Shown: positions 43,906 to 55,369 of the stretch, piece after piece
How the letters are laid out: each line of letters begins with the position of its first letter
Position numbering within the stretch: position 1 is the first letter of the stretch
Assembly (NCBI RefSeq): GCF_013385425.1
Contig: NZ_JACAQA010000005.1
Coordinates: forward strand, 394,652-458,651
Direction: 5' to 3'
Source: Pseudomonas gingeri
GTDB lineage: Bacteria; Pseudomonadota; Gammaproteobacteria; Pseudomonadales; Pseudomonadaceae
Length of the DNA: 64,000 nt
Notes under the pieces: model-generated
Database searches by the model: none
What the model saw: the letters and a program-made list of their open reading frames with translations, nothing else
What the model was told of the DNA's origin: nothing
Position numbers and translations under genes: made by a program

Positions 43906-44209
43906 GGCGTTCAAGGTCCGCTGAAGTTTTGGGTGTCCAGGTAGGCGATGGCCGGTGGTGCGCGCTGGGCAGCGTTGAACCTAAGCTGTTCCTCTGCTCC
44001 TTGGGGGCTCTTCTTGGGGGAAAGCCGGATTGTTGTTTTGATTGTTTTCTGGGTTGTCCTCTTGCTATCGACTGAGTCGGCGCAAAGATTAACCAGGGCA
44101 ACTGCGTCCCGCCGGACGGATAGCCCTGGCGGGTTTCTCGGGATGGAGCGCGCTGAAGCCCTCCAGGAACAGGCGATCAGGTCGTCGGGGAGGCGGCGAG
44201 GCCGCCGGT
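43906..44209. other. Gene-free stretch holding the chemoreceptor promoter
   Basis: 304 bases. It contains the candidate FliA promoter at 44065-44091 (minus strand) and a GC-rich leader; no coding frame with a ribosome site was found. It also joins two regions that are far apart in P. aeruginosa, so an ancestral rearrangement point may lie here. Confidence 0.5.
44065..44091 (-). promoter_or_regulatory. Candidate FliA (sigma-28) promoter
   Basis: Read on the minus strand, TAATCTTT-N11-GTCGATAG fits the FliA consensus TAAAGTTT-N11-GCCGATAA at 6 of 8 positions in each box with exact spacing. It lies about 150 bases before the chemoreceptor start, and chemoreceptor genes are typical FliA targets. 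Confidence 0.5.
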
Positions 44210-44665
44210 TCAGGTCTTGGGCTTGGCGTGGCTGGCCAGGCGCTCCAGGGCGGCGCGCAGGTTCGGGTCGCTGATGCCGTCGGCGGTGTCCTGGATGGTT
44301 TGCGCTGCGCTCACCGACAAATCCATGGTGTGGCCCACCGCGCCCTGGGGCACGGTCGGCGGCTGCACCTTGAACAGGATGCGGGTCAGGCTCTCGAACA
44401 CCTCGAACGCCTGTAATTGCCGTTGCAGGCGTTTTTGCTGGTAGCGCAGGCGGGTCGCCCAGTGCCCGTCGGTGACGATCAGCAACAGGCTGCCTTCGCG
44501 CCACGACGCCACGTGGCAGTGCTCGCGGGCGGCGGGTTGCAGTTGGCTTTCCACCAGGCGCTGCAAATGCGCAAGGCGTTGGGCATGGCCGAAAATGGCT
44601 TTCAGCGGCTTGGCTTCGCGAAGCAGGGCGGCGGGAGCCCGGGCCGTGAGGGGGCGAAATGCCAT
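44210..44665 (-). CDS. dciA: DciA-type replicative helicase loader (DUF721)
   Basis: 151 residues. The DUF721/DciA fold is visible in the helix-strand N-terminus (LQRLVESQLQPAAREHCHVASWREGSLLLIVTDGHWATRLRYQQKRL) followed by a less conserved C-terminal tail. DciA is the ancestral loader of DnaB helicase. In Pseudomonas it lies next to secA, as here (transcribed divergently from secA). The gene symbol follows family and synteny. Confidence 0.82.
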   Translation of the reverse strand: MAFRPLTARAPAALLREAKPLKAIFGHAQRLAHLQRLVESQLQPAAREHCHVASWREGSLLLIVTDGHWATRLRYQQKRLQRQLQAFEVFESLTRILFKVQPPTVPQGAVGHTMDLSVSAAQTIQDTADGISDPNLRAALERLASHAKPKT

Positions 44666-44972
44666 GGTTCAGACACCTGAAGAAACAGAGTCGCCATGGT
44701 AGCAGAAGCGCCCGCTCTGCCCGCGGCCATTGATGTGAATCGTCTTTGGCCCTAAAGTCCGCGGTTAACGTCTGCACTCGATGGCTTGAAGTTCGGGAAA
44801 AAGACCTTATTTTAGAGTGGCCCCGTCACAGCGCTGTGCCAGCATCGTGGATTAACGCCACTTTCCTCACCATCGTTTCCGGGTAGAATACTCGTTCGCA
44901 TGCGGCCATGAGGGCTGCTCGGGCGACTCACGGGGCCGCCCTCCATCCCTATGTGTGGAAGAACCTGCCGAT
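44666..44972. other. Gene-free control region between dciA and secA
   Basis: 307 bases. Two plus-strand promoter-like pairs: TTGAAG (44786-44791) with TATTTT (44808-44813), and TAGAAT (44884-44889) as a -10 without a good -35. There is no SecM-like coding frame of convincing form; the frame that runs across this stretch has neither a ribosome site nor a signal peptide. Confidence 0.45.
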
Positions 44973-47708
44973 ATGTTTGCGCCTTTGTTAAAGAAACTTT
45001 TTGGAAGCAAGAACGAGCGTGAAGTCAAACGCATGCTCAAGACGGTACAGATCGTCAATGCCTTCGAAGAGCAAATGGTGGCCCTTTCGGACGAGCAGTT
45101 GCGTGCCAAGACCGGAGAGTTCAAGGCCCGCATAGCCCAAGGTGAGACCCTCGACACACTCCTGCCCGAAGCCTTTGCGGTCGCCCGCGAAGCCGGCAAG
45201 CGGGTCATGGGCATGCGCCACTTCGACGTGCAGTTGATCGGCGGCATGACCTTGCACGAAGGCATGATCGCGGAAATGCGCACCGGCGAGGGTAAAACCC
45301 TGGTGGCGACCCTGGGCGTTTACCTCAACGCGCTGTCCGGCAAAGGTGTGCACGTGGTCACGGTGAACGACTACCTGGCCCGCCGCGACGCCAACTGGAT
45401 GCGCCCGCTTTATGAATTCCTCGGCCTGACGGTCGGCGTGGTCACGCCGTTCCAGCCGCCGGAAGAGAAGCGTGCCGCCTATGCCGCCGACATCACCTAT
45501 GGCACCAACAACGAATTCGGTTTCGACTACCTGCGCGACAACATGGCGTTCAGCATGGAAGAGAAGTTCCAGCGCGAGCTGAACTTTGCCGTGATCGACG
45601 AAGTCGACTCCATCCTGATCGACGAAGCCCGCACCCCGCTGATCATCTCCGGCCAGGCCGAAGACAGCTCGCGGTTGTACACCGAGATCAACAAGCTGAT
45701 CCCGCGCCTCCAGCTGCACGTCGAGGAAGTGGAAGGCGTGGTGACCAAGGAAGGCCACTTCACCGTCGACGAGAAGACCCGTCAGGTCGAGCTCAACGAA
45801 GCCGGTCACCAGTTCATCGAAGAGATGCTGACCCAGGTCGGCCTGCTGGCCGAGGGCGAGAGCCTCTATTCGGCGCACAACCTGGGCCTGTTGACCCACG
45901 TGTATGCCGGCCTGCGTGCCCACAAGCTGTTCAACCGCAACGTCGAATACATCGTCCAGGAAGGCCAGGTTGTCCTGGTGGACGAACACACCGGCCGGAC
46001 CATGCCCGGCCGTCGCCTGTCCGAGGGCCTGCACCAGGCCATCGAGGCCAAGGAAAACCTGAATATCCAGGCTGAAAGCCAGACCTTGGCCTCGACCACC
46101 TTCCAGAACTACTTCCGCCTGTACACCAAGCTGTCCGGCATGACCGGTACCGCGGACACCGAAGCATTCGAGTTCCACCAGATCTACGGCCTGCAAGTGA
46201 CGGTCATCCCGCCGAACAAGCCATTGGCGCGCAAGGACTACAACGACCTGGTGTTCCTCACTGCCGAAGAGAAGTACGCGGCGATCATCACCGACATCAA
46301 GGAGTCCCTGGCCCAGGGCCGTCCGGTGCTGGTGGGTACGGCGACCATCGAGACCTCCGAGCACATGTCCAGCCTGCTCAATAAGGAGAACATCGAGCAC
46401 AAGGTCCTGAACGCCAAGTTCCACGAGAAGGAAGCGGAAATCATCGCCCAGGCCGGTCGCCCTGGCGCCCTGACCATCGCCACCAACATGGCCGGTCGCG
46501 GTACCGACATCCTGTTGGGCGGTAACTGGGAAGTCGAAGTGGCGGCCCTGGAAAACCCGACGCCTGAGCAGATCGCCCAGATCAAGGCCGACTGGCAGAA
46601 ACGCCACCAGCAGGTGCTCGAGTCGGGCGGCTTGCAGGTGATCGCTTCCGAGCGTCACGAATCCCGTCGTATCGACAACCAGCTGCGCGGTCGCGCCGGT
46701 CGTCAGGGCGACGCCGGTTCCAGCCGTTTCTACCTGTCCCTGGAAGACAGCCTGATGCGTATCTTCGCCTCGGACCGGGTGAAGAACTTCATGAAGGCCC
46801 TGGGCATGCAGCCAGGCGAGGCGATCGAGCACCGCATGGTGACCAACGCCATCGAAAAGGCCCAGCGCAAGGTCGAAGGCCGCAACTTCGACATTCGCAA
46901 GCAACTGCTCGAGTTCGACGACGTCAACAACGAACAGCGTAAAGTGATCTATCACATGCGCAACACGTTGCTGGCCGCCGACAATATCGGTGAAACCATC
47001 GCCGACTTCCGTCAGGACGTGCTCAACGCCACCGTCAGCGCCCATATTCCTCCACAGTCGCTGCCAGAACAGTGGGACGTGGCGGGTCTGGAAGCGGCCC
47101 TGCAGAACGATTTCGGCGTGCAACTGCCAATCCAGCAGTGGCTCGACGAGGACGATCACCTGTACGAAGAGACCCTGCGCGAGAAGCTGCTCAGCGAGCT
47201 GCTGCTGGCGTACAACGAAAAAGAAGAGCAGGCCAGTGCCGAAGCGCTGCGCACCTTCGAGAAGCAGATCGTGCTGCGTGTGCTCGACGACCTGTGGAAA
47301 GACCACCTGTCGACCATGGATCATCTGCGCCACGGCATCCACCTGCGTGGTTATGCGCAGAAGAACCCGAAGCAGGAATACAAGCGCGAGTCGTTCACCC
47401 TGTTCTCCGAGCTGCTGGACTCGATCAAGCGCGATTCGATTCGTGTCCTCTCCCACGTCCAGGTGCGTCGCGAAGATCCGATCGAAGAAGAAGCGCGCCT
47501 GCGTCAGGAAGCCGAAGCCCTGGCCCAGCGCATGCAGTTCGAGCACGCTGAAGCCCCAGGCCTGGATGCGCCGGAAATCCTCGGTGAAGAAGTCGATGTC
47601 GCCCTGGCCACCGCGCCGGTGCGCAACGAGCAGAAGCTGGGCCGTAACGAACTGTGCTACTGCGGTTCGGGCAAGAAGTACAAGCACTGCCACGGTCAGA
47701 TCAGCTAA
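44973..47708 (+). CDS. secA: Preprotein translocase ATPase SecA
   Basis: 911 residues from the ATG at 44973 (the in-frame upstream extension is not conserved). Walker A GEGKT at 105-109, DEAD-like motor with [19 protein letters not shown], preprotein cross-linking and helical scaffold regions, and a zinc-binding C-terminus with Cys895, Cys897, Cys906 and His907 ([14 protein letters not shown]) for SecB and phospholipid contact. It drives ATP-dependent export through SecYEG. Full length and intact. It is monocistronic, with a terminator at 47736-47769. Confidence 0.97.
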   Translation: MFAPLLKKLFGSKNEREVKRMLKTVQIVNAFEEQMVALSDEQLRAKTGEFKARIAQGETLDTLLPEAFAVAREAGKRVMGMRHFDVQLIGGMTLHEGMIAEMRTGEGKTLVATLGVYLNALSGKGVHVVTVNDYLARRDANWMRPLYEFLGLTVGVVTPFQPPEEKRAAYAADITYGTNNEFGFDYLRDNMAFSMEEKFQRELNFAVIDEVDSILIDEARTPLIISGQAEDSSRLYTEINKLIPRLQLHVEEVEGVVTKEGHFTVDEKTRQVELNEAGHQFIEEMLTQVGLLAEGESLYSAHNLGLLTHVYAGLRAHKLFNRNVEYIVQEGQVVLVDEHTGRTMPGRRLSEGLHQAIEAKENLNIQAESQTLASTTFQNYFRLYTKLSGMTGTADTEAFEFHQIYGLQVTVIPPNKPLARKDYNDLVFLTAEEKYAAIITDIKESLAQGRPVLVGTATIETSEHMSSLLNKENIEHKVLNAKFHEKEAEIIAQAGRPGALTIATNMAGRGTDILLGGNWEVEVAALENPTPEQIAQIKADWQKRHQQVLESGGLQVIASERHESRRIDNQLRGRAGRQGDAGSSRFYLSLEDSLMRIFASDRVKNFMKALGMQPGEAIEHRMVTNAIEKAQRKVEGRNFDIRKQLLEFDDVNNEQRKVIYHMRNTLLAADNIGETIADFRQDVLNATVSAHIPPQSLPEQWDVAGLEAALQNDFGVQLPIQQWLDEDDHLYEETLREKLLSELLLAYNEKEEQASAEALRTFEKQIVLRVLDDLWKDHLSTMDHLRHGIHLRGYAQKNPKQEYKRESFTLFSELLDSIKRDSIRVLSHVQVRREDPIEEEARLRQEAEALAQRMQFEHAEAPGLDAPEILGEEVDVALATAPVRNEQKLGRNELCYCGSGKKYKHCHGQIS

Positions 47709-47735
47709 GGTCTTTACCGGATACTGAAATACCTG

Positions 47736-47769
47736 CGCCGCGACCGGCATTAGCCGTCGCGGCGTTTTT
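47736..47769 (+). terminator. Rho-independent terminator of secA
   Basis: CGCCGCGA-C-CGGC-ATTA-GCCG-TCGCGGCG forms a 12-bp stem with one bulged C, followed by TTTTT. It lies 27 bases after the secA stop. Confidence 0.9.
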
Positions 47770-47829
47770 CCATTTGAAACACTGCCCTTGTGACGGCAGT
47801 GCAGATATCACATTAAAAGGAGCGCATTC

Positions 47830-49047
47830 ATGGCTGTTGGTCTTGGTCCTTTGCCTACGTTGCACCCGGTTGCCGGTTTTGAACTCGGTATCGCCTCGGC
47901 CGGTATCAAGCGCCCTGGGCGCAAGGATGTGGTGGTGATGCGCTGCGCCGAAGGTTCCACGGTGGCGGGGGTGTTTACCCTCAACGCGTTTTGCGCGGCA
48001 CCCGTGATCCTGGCCAAGCAGCGCGTCCAGGGCAACGTGCGTTATCTGTTGACCAACACCGGCAATGCCAACGCCGGAACCGGTGAGCCGGGCCTGGCCG
48101 CCGCCGCGCGGACCTGCGCCAAGCTGGCCGAGCTGACCGGTGTCGATGAAAGCGCCGTGCTGCCGTACTCCACCGGGGTGATCGGCGAGCCGTTGCCGGT
48201 AGAGAAAATCGAAGGCGCCTTGCAGGCGGCCCTGGATGACCTGTCCGTGGATAACTGGGCCGCTGCCGCCACCGGCATCATGACCACTGACACCCTGCCC
48301 AAGGGCGCCAGCCGCCAGTTCCAGCATGACGGCGTGACCATTACCGTCACCGGGATCAGCAAGGGCGCGGGGATGATCCGTCCGAACATGGCGACCATGC
48401 TCGGCTACATCGCCACCGACGCCAAGGTCTCCCGTGAGGTTCTGCACAGCCTGATGCTGGACGGTGCGAACAAGTCGTTCAACCGCATCACCATCGACGG
48501 CGACACCTCGACCAACGACTGCTGCATGCTGATCGCCACCGGCCAGGCCGGGCTGCCGGAAATCACCGAGGCTCGCGGGCCGTTGTTCGACGCGCTGAAA
48601 AAGGCCGTGTTCGAAGTGTGCATGGATGTGGCCCAGGCCATTGTTCGTGACGGCGAAGGCGCCACCAAGTTCGTCACCGTCGAAGTCAACGGCGGCGGCA
48701 ATCACCAGGAATGCCTGGATGTCGGTTACACCGTGGCGCATTCGCCACTGATCAAGACCGCGCTGTTTGCCTCCGATCCGAACTGGGGCCGTATCCTAGC
48801 CGCCGTCGGCCGCGCCGGTGTGCCGGACCTGGATGTGAGCAAGATCGACGTGTTCCTCGGCGAAGTCTGCATCGCCAGCCGTGGCGCTCGTGCGGCGAGC
48901 TACACCGAAGAGCAGGGCTCGGCGGTCATGGCTCGGGAAGAAATCACCATTCGTATCGAATTGGGTCGCGGCCAGTGCAGTGAAACCATCTGGACCACCG
49001 ACCTGTCCCACGAGTACGTGAAGATCAACGCGGAATACCGCACCTGA
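47830..49047 (+). CDS. argJ: Bifunctional ornithine acetyltransferase / N-acetylglutamate synthase
   Basis: 405 residues. ArgJ is an autoprocessed Ntn-hydrolase: the cleavage site Ala-Thr is in MATMLGY (Thr189), and TGIMTTDT marks the active-site loop. It recycles the acetyl group from N-acetylornithine to glutamate in arginine synthesis and may also make N-acetylglutamate from acetyl-CoA. The ATG at 47830 follows AAAAGGAG. It lies between secA and the Nudix gene as in P. aeruginosa. Confidence 0.95.
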   Translation: MAVGLGPLPTLHPVAGFELGIASAGIKRPGRKDVVVMRCAEGSTVAGVFTLNAFCAAPVILAKQRVQGNVRYLLTNTGNANAGTGEPGLAAAARTCAKLAELTGVDESAVLPYSTGVIGEPLPVEKIEGALQAALDDLSVDNWAAAATGIMTTDTLPKGASRQFQHDGVTITVTGISKGAGMIRPNMATMLGYIATDAKVSREVLHSLMLDGANKSFNRITIDGDTSTNDCCMLIATGQAGLPEITEARGPLFDALKKAVFEVCMDVAQAIVRDGEGATKFVTVEVNGGGNHQECLDVGYTVAHSPLIKTALFASDPNWGRILAAVGRAGVPDLDVSKIDVFLGEVCIASRGARAASYTEEQGSAVMAREEITIRIELGRGQCSETIWTTDLSHEYVKINAEYRT

Positions 49048-49075
49048 TCCACAGGTTCGAGCAGGAGGTTTCAAC

Positions 49076-50017
49076 GTGAAACGCGTTCATGTGGCGGCGG
49101 CGGTCATCCGGGGTGTTGACGGTCGCATCCTGATTGCCCGTCGGGCGGATACCCAGCACCAGGGCGGTCTCTGGGAGTTTCCCGGCGGCAAGGTCGAGGA
49201 CGGCGAAGCCGTCCAGGTGGCCCTGGCCCGCGAGCTTCAGGAAGAGCTGGGCATCGTGGTCAGTGCTGCCCGACCGTTGATCAAGGTGCGGCACGATTAT
49301 CCGGACAAGCAGGTCTTGCTGGATGTCTGGGAGGTTTCGGCTTTTACCGGCGACCCCCACGGTGCCGAGGGCCAGCCGCTGGCTTGGGTCAGTGCGCGGG
49401 AGCTGGCGGACTACGAGTTTCCGGCGGCCAACCAGCCGATTGTCGCCGCCGCCCGTTTGTCGGCGGAGTATCTGATTACTCCCGATGGCCTGGAGACTCC
49501 GCAGTTGCTCAAGGGGATCCAGAAGGCGATTGCCGGTGGGATCAAGCTGGTTCAGCTGCGGGCGCCCAACGGTTATGACCCGAAGTACCGCGACCTGGCG
49601 GTGGACGCGGTGGGGTTGTGTGCGGGCAAGGCACAGCTGATGCTCAAGGGGCCTTTCGAGTGGCTGGGGGATTTCCCGTCGGCGGGCTGGCACATGACGT
49701 CCGCGCAGTTGCGCAAGTACGCCAGTGCCGGGCGGCCGTTGCCGGCGGAGCGCTGGTTGGCCGCTTCGTGCCATAACGCTGAAGAGCTGGCCTTGGCCGA
49801 ACAGATGGGCGTGGACTTTGTCACGCTGTCGCCGGTGCAACCGACGCAGACCCATCCGGAGGCGCAACCGCTGGGCTGGGAGCTGGCCGGGCAGTTGATC
49901 TCGGGCTTCAACAAGCCGGTGTATCTGCTGGGCGGGGTTGGGCCGAACGAATTGCAGCGTGCCTGGGAAACCGGCGCACAGGGCGTGGCCGGTATTCGGG
50001 CGTTCTGGCCGCAATAA
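49076..50017 (+). CDS. Nudix (MutT) hydrolase fused to ThiE-like domain
   Basis: 313 residues starting at GTG 49076, fixed by AGGAGG 7 bases upstream. Residues about 1-130 carry the Nudix box (GGKVEDGEAVQVALARELQEELG) and would hydrolyse oxidised nucleotides such as 8-oxo-dGTP. Residues about 140-310 resemble thiamine-phosphate synthase (TenI/ThiE; HMTSAQL, GWHMTSAQLRKYA and VYLLGGVGPNEL), but several phosphate-binding residues differ. This fusion is a known gammaproteobacterial form (Pseudomonas MutT). It lies 28 bases after argJ. Confidence 0.9.
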   Translation: MKRVHVAAAVIRGVDGRILIARRADTQHQGGLWEFPGGKVEDGEAVQVALARELQEELGIVVSAARPLIKVRHDYPDKQVLLDVWEVSAFTGDPHGAEGQPLAWVSARELADYEFPAANQPIVAAARLSAEYLITPDGLETPQLLKGIQKAIAGGIKLVQLRAPNGYDPKYRDLAVDAVGLCAGKAQLMLKGPFEWLGDFPSAGWHMTSAQLRKYASAGRPLPAERWLAASCHNAEELALAEQMGVDFVTLSPVQPTQTHPEAQPLGWELAGQLISGFNKPVYLLGGVGPNELQRAWETGAQGVAGIRAFWPQ

Positions 50018-50030
50018 GCAAGGCTCTAGA

Positions 50031-50615
50031 TCAGTGGGAGACCGGCTTCTTCGCCGCCTCCCACAATATCTCGGCAATCTTCTCGCGCCGTGCAATTACC
50101 CTTGCCGCCACAAACAGCAAGTCCGACAGCCGATTGATGTAAGCCAGGCCAACCCCTCCCAAAGGTTCAACGGCATTCAACTGCTGGCAACGCCGCTCGG
50201 CGCTACGGGCCTGGCTGCGGCAGATATGGGCCTGGGCAATCAGCATCGAGCCACCCGGCAGGATGAAGTTTTCCAGTGGGCCCAATTCTTCGTTCCAGCG
50301 ATCAATGGCGGTTTCCAGGCGCTGGATCTCGGCCGCATCGAGGGCCTGGTAGGTCGGCATCGCCAGTTCACCGCCCAGATCGAACAACCGATGTTGAACC
50401 GGTGCCAGCACTTCGATCAGCTCATTCAACTCCGGATGAATCACCACCAGTTCCGCCAACCCGGCCAATAGCAGTCCCAGCTGGCTGTTGAGCATATCGA
50501 CCTCGCCGATGGCTTCGATCCGCGGATGGTCCTTCGGCACCCGACGTCCATCGCCCAGTCCCGTTTCCCCGGCATCGCCGGTGCGTGTGTAAATCTTCGA
50601 CAGACGAAAACCCAT
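50031..50615 (-). CDS. Cob(I)alamin adenosyltransferase, PduO type
   Basis: 194 residues from the ATG at 50615, 2 bases after the sensor kinase stop. The N-terminal motif YTRTGDAGETGL and the later ARSAERRCQQL and FVAARVIARRE match PduO-type ATP:cob(I)alamin adenosyltransferases, which make adenosylcobalamin. An upstream in-frame TTG would add 2 residues. It is convergent with the Nudix gene. Its place downstream of a sensor kinase gene suggests coupled translation rather than a shared pathway. Confidence 0.9.
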   Translation of the reverse strand: MGFRLSKIYTRTGDAGETGLGDGRRVPKDHPRIEAIGEVDMLNSQLGLLLAGLAELVVIHPELNELIEVLAPVQHRLFDLGGELAMPTYQALDAAEIQRLETAIDRWNEELGPLENFILPGGSMLIAQAHICRSQARSAERRCQQLNAVEPLGGVGLAYINRLSDLLFVAARVIARREKIAEILWEAAKKPVSH

Positions 50616-50617
50616 GC

Positions 50618-52654
50618 TCAAGACTCCGCTTTGCTCAGTTCGGGAAGCGCCGCCTGGCTACCGGCCAACGGCAGGCGCAGGGTCACGCAGGTGCCCGCGC
50701 CCGGCGCCGATTGCACTTCCATCTGGCCTTTATGGTTATTGGTGATGATGAAGTAGGACACCGACAGACCCAACCCGGTGCCCTGGCCGATTTCCTTGGT
50801 GGTGAAGAAGGGTTCGAAGGTGCGTTTGCGGATATGCTCCGGCATGCCGACACCGTTGTCCTCGACCTGGATCTCTGCCCAAGGTGGATTCAGGCGGGTG
50901 CGCAGGGTAATACGCCCGGGTTCGCGTTCGTCCTCGCGTTGGTGGATGGCCTGGGCAGCGTTTTTCAGCAGGTTCAACAGCACCTGCTCCAACTCGTTGG
51001 CGGTGCCCGGGACCGGGCCCAGTTGCGGGTCGAACTGGCGGATGATCGCCTGGCCCTTGAAGTCGAAGCCGATGGTCAGGTCGAAGTCGTTGCCGGCGAT
51101 TTCCACCGCCTGGTCGATCAGCGCCGGCAGGTCGCAAGGGGCCATTTCACGGTTGCTGCGCCGGCTGAAGCTGAGCATATGGGTAACGATCTTCGCCGCC
51201 CGCGCGCCGGCCTGCTGGATGCCGTCGAGCAGTTGCGGCACTTCGCGGCTTTGCAGGTAGCGGTTGACGGTGTCCAGGTCGATGCCGGCCTGTTGCGCGT
51301 ATTCGAGGTTCTTCGGCAGCTCCTTGGACAGGCGTCGGCGGATGTTCTGCACGTTGTGCAGGATGGCCCCCAGGGGGTTGTTGATTTCGTGGGCCATGCC
51401 CGCGGCCAAACCGCCGACCGAGAGCATTTTTTCCGATTGCACCATCATTTCCTCCAGCGACAGGCGCTGGGAGATATCGTCGATGCGAATCACCACGCCT
51501 CGTCCGGCGCCGCCCATCAGCGGGTAGAAGGTCAGGGCATAGTGGCGGGCTTCGTCGTCCTTGATCCAGGTCACCCGCTCGATCTTCGCCACGCTGTGTT
51601 GCTCGACGGTTTCCTTGAGCTGCGGCAGGAACGGCTTGAGCGGTTCGAAGGCGAGGAAGATCGGCTGGTTCAGCGCTTCGTCCAGCGGCGTGCCGGAGAG
51701 GGCGCTGGCTTCCTGGTTCCACTGGGTGACATAGAGTTGCTCGTCCAGGGCGATCAGGGCCGAGGGCATGGAGTCGATGATGCTGTTGAGGTAGTTCTGG
51801 AAGCCCGTGAGCTTTTTCTCGATCTTGCTGCGCACCTGGACTTCGAGTTCCAGCTTGCGGTTGGTGTGGCGGGTTTCCTCGGCCAGACCCTGGGCCTGGT
51901 CGTAGGCGCCCTGGGCGTCATCGCGGGCGCGCTTGAGCTGCTGCTCCCGGGCCTCGATGCGCGACAGCATGGTATTGAAGGCTTCGGCCAGGCTGCCGAT
52001 TTCGTCGTGGTTGCCGCGCGAGGCCCGCAATGAGTAGTTCTCTTCCCGGGTGACCTGGCGCGACAGCTCTTCGAGTTCGTGGATCGGTCGGGTAATCAGG
52101 CGCTTGATCTGGCGGGCGATGATCAGCCACAGCAGGATACTGAAGGTCAGGATGCCGAGGCTGGCGGTCAGGGTGCCGGTGTAGAACGCCACCGGCAGTT
52201 CGCTGCTGGCCACCAGCAACAGGTGTCCGGGCGCCGAGCCCGGGCGCGGCATCTCGATGACCTGGTTGCTGCGAAACTCGGTCAGGCGCCAGGCTTCGAT
52301 ATGGCGAAAGCGCTCCGGCAGTTTCAGGTGATCGCCGTGTTGCAGCTGCGCCATGCGATTGCCCGGACCGTCATAGATCGCGGCGGCGCGCAGCGGCGAG
52401 TAACTGTCGAGTTCCTTGAGCAGGGCTTCGGCGGCTTCCGGCGAGTCGAGGGCCTGGCTGATCAGGTTCGGGCTCGATATCAGTCGGCCGATGGTCTGCA
52501 AGGCCTGGGGTGCCATGCTCTCCTGGGAGATCCAGTAGGCGGCGCTGATGAACGTCAGGTTGGCGACCAGTAATACGGTGGTCAGCAGGACCAGTAGGGC
52601 GGCGAGAAGTTTTTGGCCGACCGGCAGGTTTTCGAGGCGCTGGCGCAGAGGCAT
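50618..52654 (-). CDS. Membrane sensor histidine kinase (PA4398-like)
   Basis: 678 residues from the ATG at 52654, with AGGA upstream. TM1 at 16-38, a periplasmic sensor of about 120 residues, TM2 at 158-180, HAMP 181-233, a coiled coil, a PAS domain about 285-395, HisKA with H422 (AHEINNPLG) and an ATPase domain with intact G boxes. No receiver is attached and no intact response regulator is adjacent; the nearest candidate has a degenerate receiver (53687-54640). By gene order it is the orthologue of PA4398, described as affecting swarming and biofilm (from memory). It is followed by the adenosyltransferase gene. Confidence 0.88.
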   Translation of the reverse strand: MPLRQRLENLPVGQKLLAALLVLLTTVLLVANLTFISAAYWISQESMAPQALQTIGRLISSPNLISQALDSPEAAEALLKELDSYSPLRAAAIYDGPGNRMAQLQHGDHLKLPERFRHIEAWRLTEFRSNQVIEMPRPGSAPGHLLLVASSELPVAFYTGTLTASLGILTFSILLWLIIARQIKRLITRPIHELEELSRQVTREENYSLRASRGNHDEIGSLAEAFNTMLSRIEAREQQLKRARDDAQGAYDQAQGLAEETRHTNRKLELEVQVRSKIEKKLTGFQNYLNSIIDSMPSALIALDEQLYVTQWNQEASALSGTPLDEALNQPIFLAFEPLKPFLPQLKETVEQHSVAKIERVTWIKDDEARHYALTFYPLMGGAGRGVVIRIDDISQRLSLEEMMVQSEKMLSVGGLAAGMAHEINNPLGAILHNVQNIRRRLSKELPKNLEYAQQAGIDLDTVNRYLQSREVPQLLDGIQQAGARAAKIVTHMLSFSRRSNREMAPCDLPALIDQAVEIAGNDFDLTIGFDFKGQAIIRQFDPQLGPVPGTANELEQVLLNLLKNAAQAIHQREDEREPGRITLRTRLNPPWAEIQVEDNGVGMPEHIRKRTFEPFFTTKEIGQGTGLGLSVSYFIITNNHKGQMEVQSAPGAGTCVTLRLPLAGSQAALPELSKAES

Positions 52655-52769
52655 CGGTTGTCCTGTTTCGAGAGGCGAATGGCGGCGGGCGGGGTTCGAC
52701 TGCCGTGCCGTCCATAAGTGTATCAAACCGTCGCTTGGGCCCGGTCTTTTGCGCGGGACGGCTTATGTC

Positions 52770-54640
<1,871 letters not shown>

Positions 54641-54653
54641 GGGTGACTCACAA

Positions 54654-54681
54654 GTGAATGAGTGGGAAGAACCGCTATAAT
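54654..54681 (+). promoter_or_regulatory. Promoter of yajQ
   Basis: A perfect TATAAT at 54676-54681 is preceded, at 16-17 bases, by a poor -35 (AAGTGA or AGTGAA). The yajQ ATG is 78 bases downstream. It lies in the 118-base divergent region with the pseudo regulator gene. Confidence 0.5.
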
Positions 54682-54758
54682 GCTCGCGGATTTTAACCGT
54701 CAAACCAGGCGCGCTCCATCGGTATTGAGCGGCGCCGATTTTATTTTGGAGAAATACG

Positions 54759-55244
54759 ATGCCGTCGTTCGACGTGGTATCCGAACTGGACAAGCACGAA
54801 GTCACCAACGCCGTCGAGAACGCCGTCAAGGAACTGGACCGTCGTTATGACCTCAAGGGCAAAGGCTCCTTCGAGTTCAAGGACAAGGAGCAGACCATCA
54901 CCTTGACCGCCGAAGCCGAGTTCCAGCTCGAAGCCATGCTGGAGATCCTGCGCATGTCCCTGGTCAAGCGCAAGATCGACGTCAAATGCCTGGAAATCAA
55001 GGACGCCTACGCCTCCGGCAAGCTGATGAAGCAGGAAGCGACCTTCAAGGAAGGTATCGACAAGGACACCGCGAAGAAAATCGTCGCGCACATCAAGGAC
55101 GCCAAGCTCAAGGTCCAGGCCGCCATCCAGGGCGAGCAGGTACGGGTTACCGGCAAGAAGCGTGACGATCTGCAGGAGGCGATTGCCAACCTGCGGGCCA
55201 AGGAATTCGATGTGCCGCTGCAATTCAACAATTTCCGCGACTGA
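54759..55244 (+). CDS. yajQ: YajQ-family cyclic-di-GMP / nucleotide-binding protein
   Basis: 161 residues, the family's usual length. Two ferredoxin-like subdomains; the start [22 protein letters not shown] and the [11 protein letters not shown]-terminal segment are typical. Xanthomonas and Pseudomonas YajQ proteins bind cyclic-di-GMP and affect virulence gene expression and biofilm; others bind tRNA or GTP in vitro. It is monocistronic with its own TATAAT promoter. Confidence 0.93.
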   Translation: MPSFDVVSELDKHEVTNAVENAVKELDRRYDLKGKGSFEFKDKEQTITLTAEAEFQLEAMLEILRMSLVKRKIDVKCLEIKDAYASGKLMKQEATFKEGIDKDTAKKIVAHIKDAKLKVQAAIQGEQVRVTGKKRDDLQEAIANLRAKEFDVPLQFNNFRD

Positions 55245-55369
55245 TCTAGGCTGTCAGGGAACCTCTGGGAGTTATCGGCGTCGGAGGGCCCAGCCACGGT
55301 GAAACGGTGGGTCGCCCTGCGCGGCAGGCATCGTTTCGCCGGCTCATCGCATGGTAACCGGAGAGAACA

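Noticed and set aside
44666..44972. SecM-like leader peptide upstream of secA
   Set aside because: No frame with a signal peptide and a Pro-containing arrest motif; SecM is an enterobacterial feature.
44988..47750. Very long open frame (about 920 codons) on the minus strand opposite secA
   Set aside because: It is an antisense shadow of a GC-rich gene: low-complexity His/Gln/Val/Leu composition, no ribosome site, no family features. SecA on the plus strand is unmistakable.
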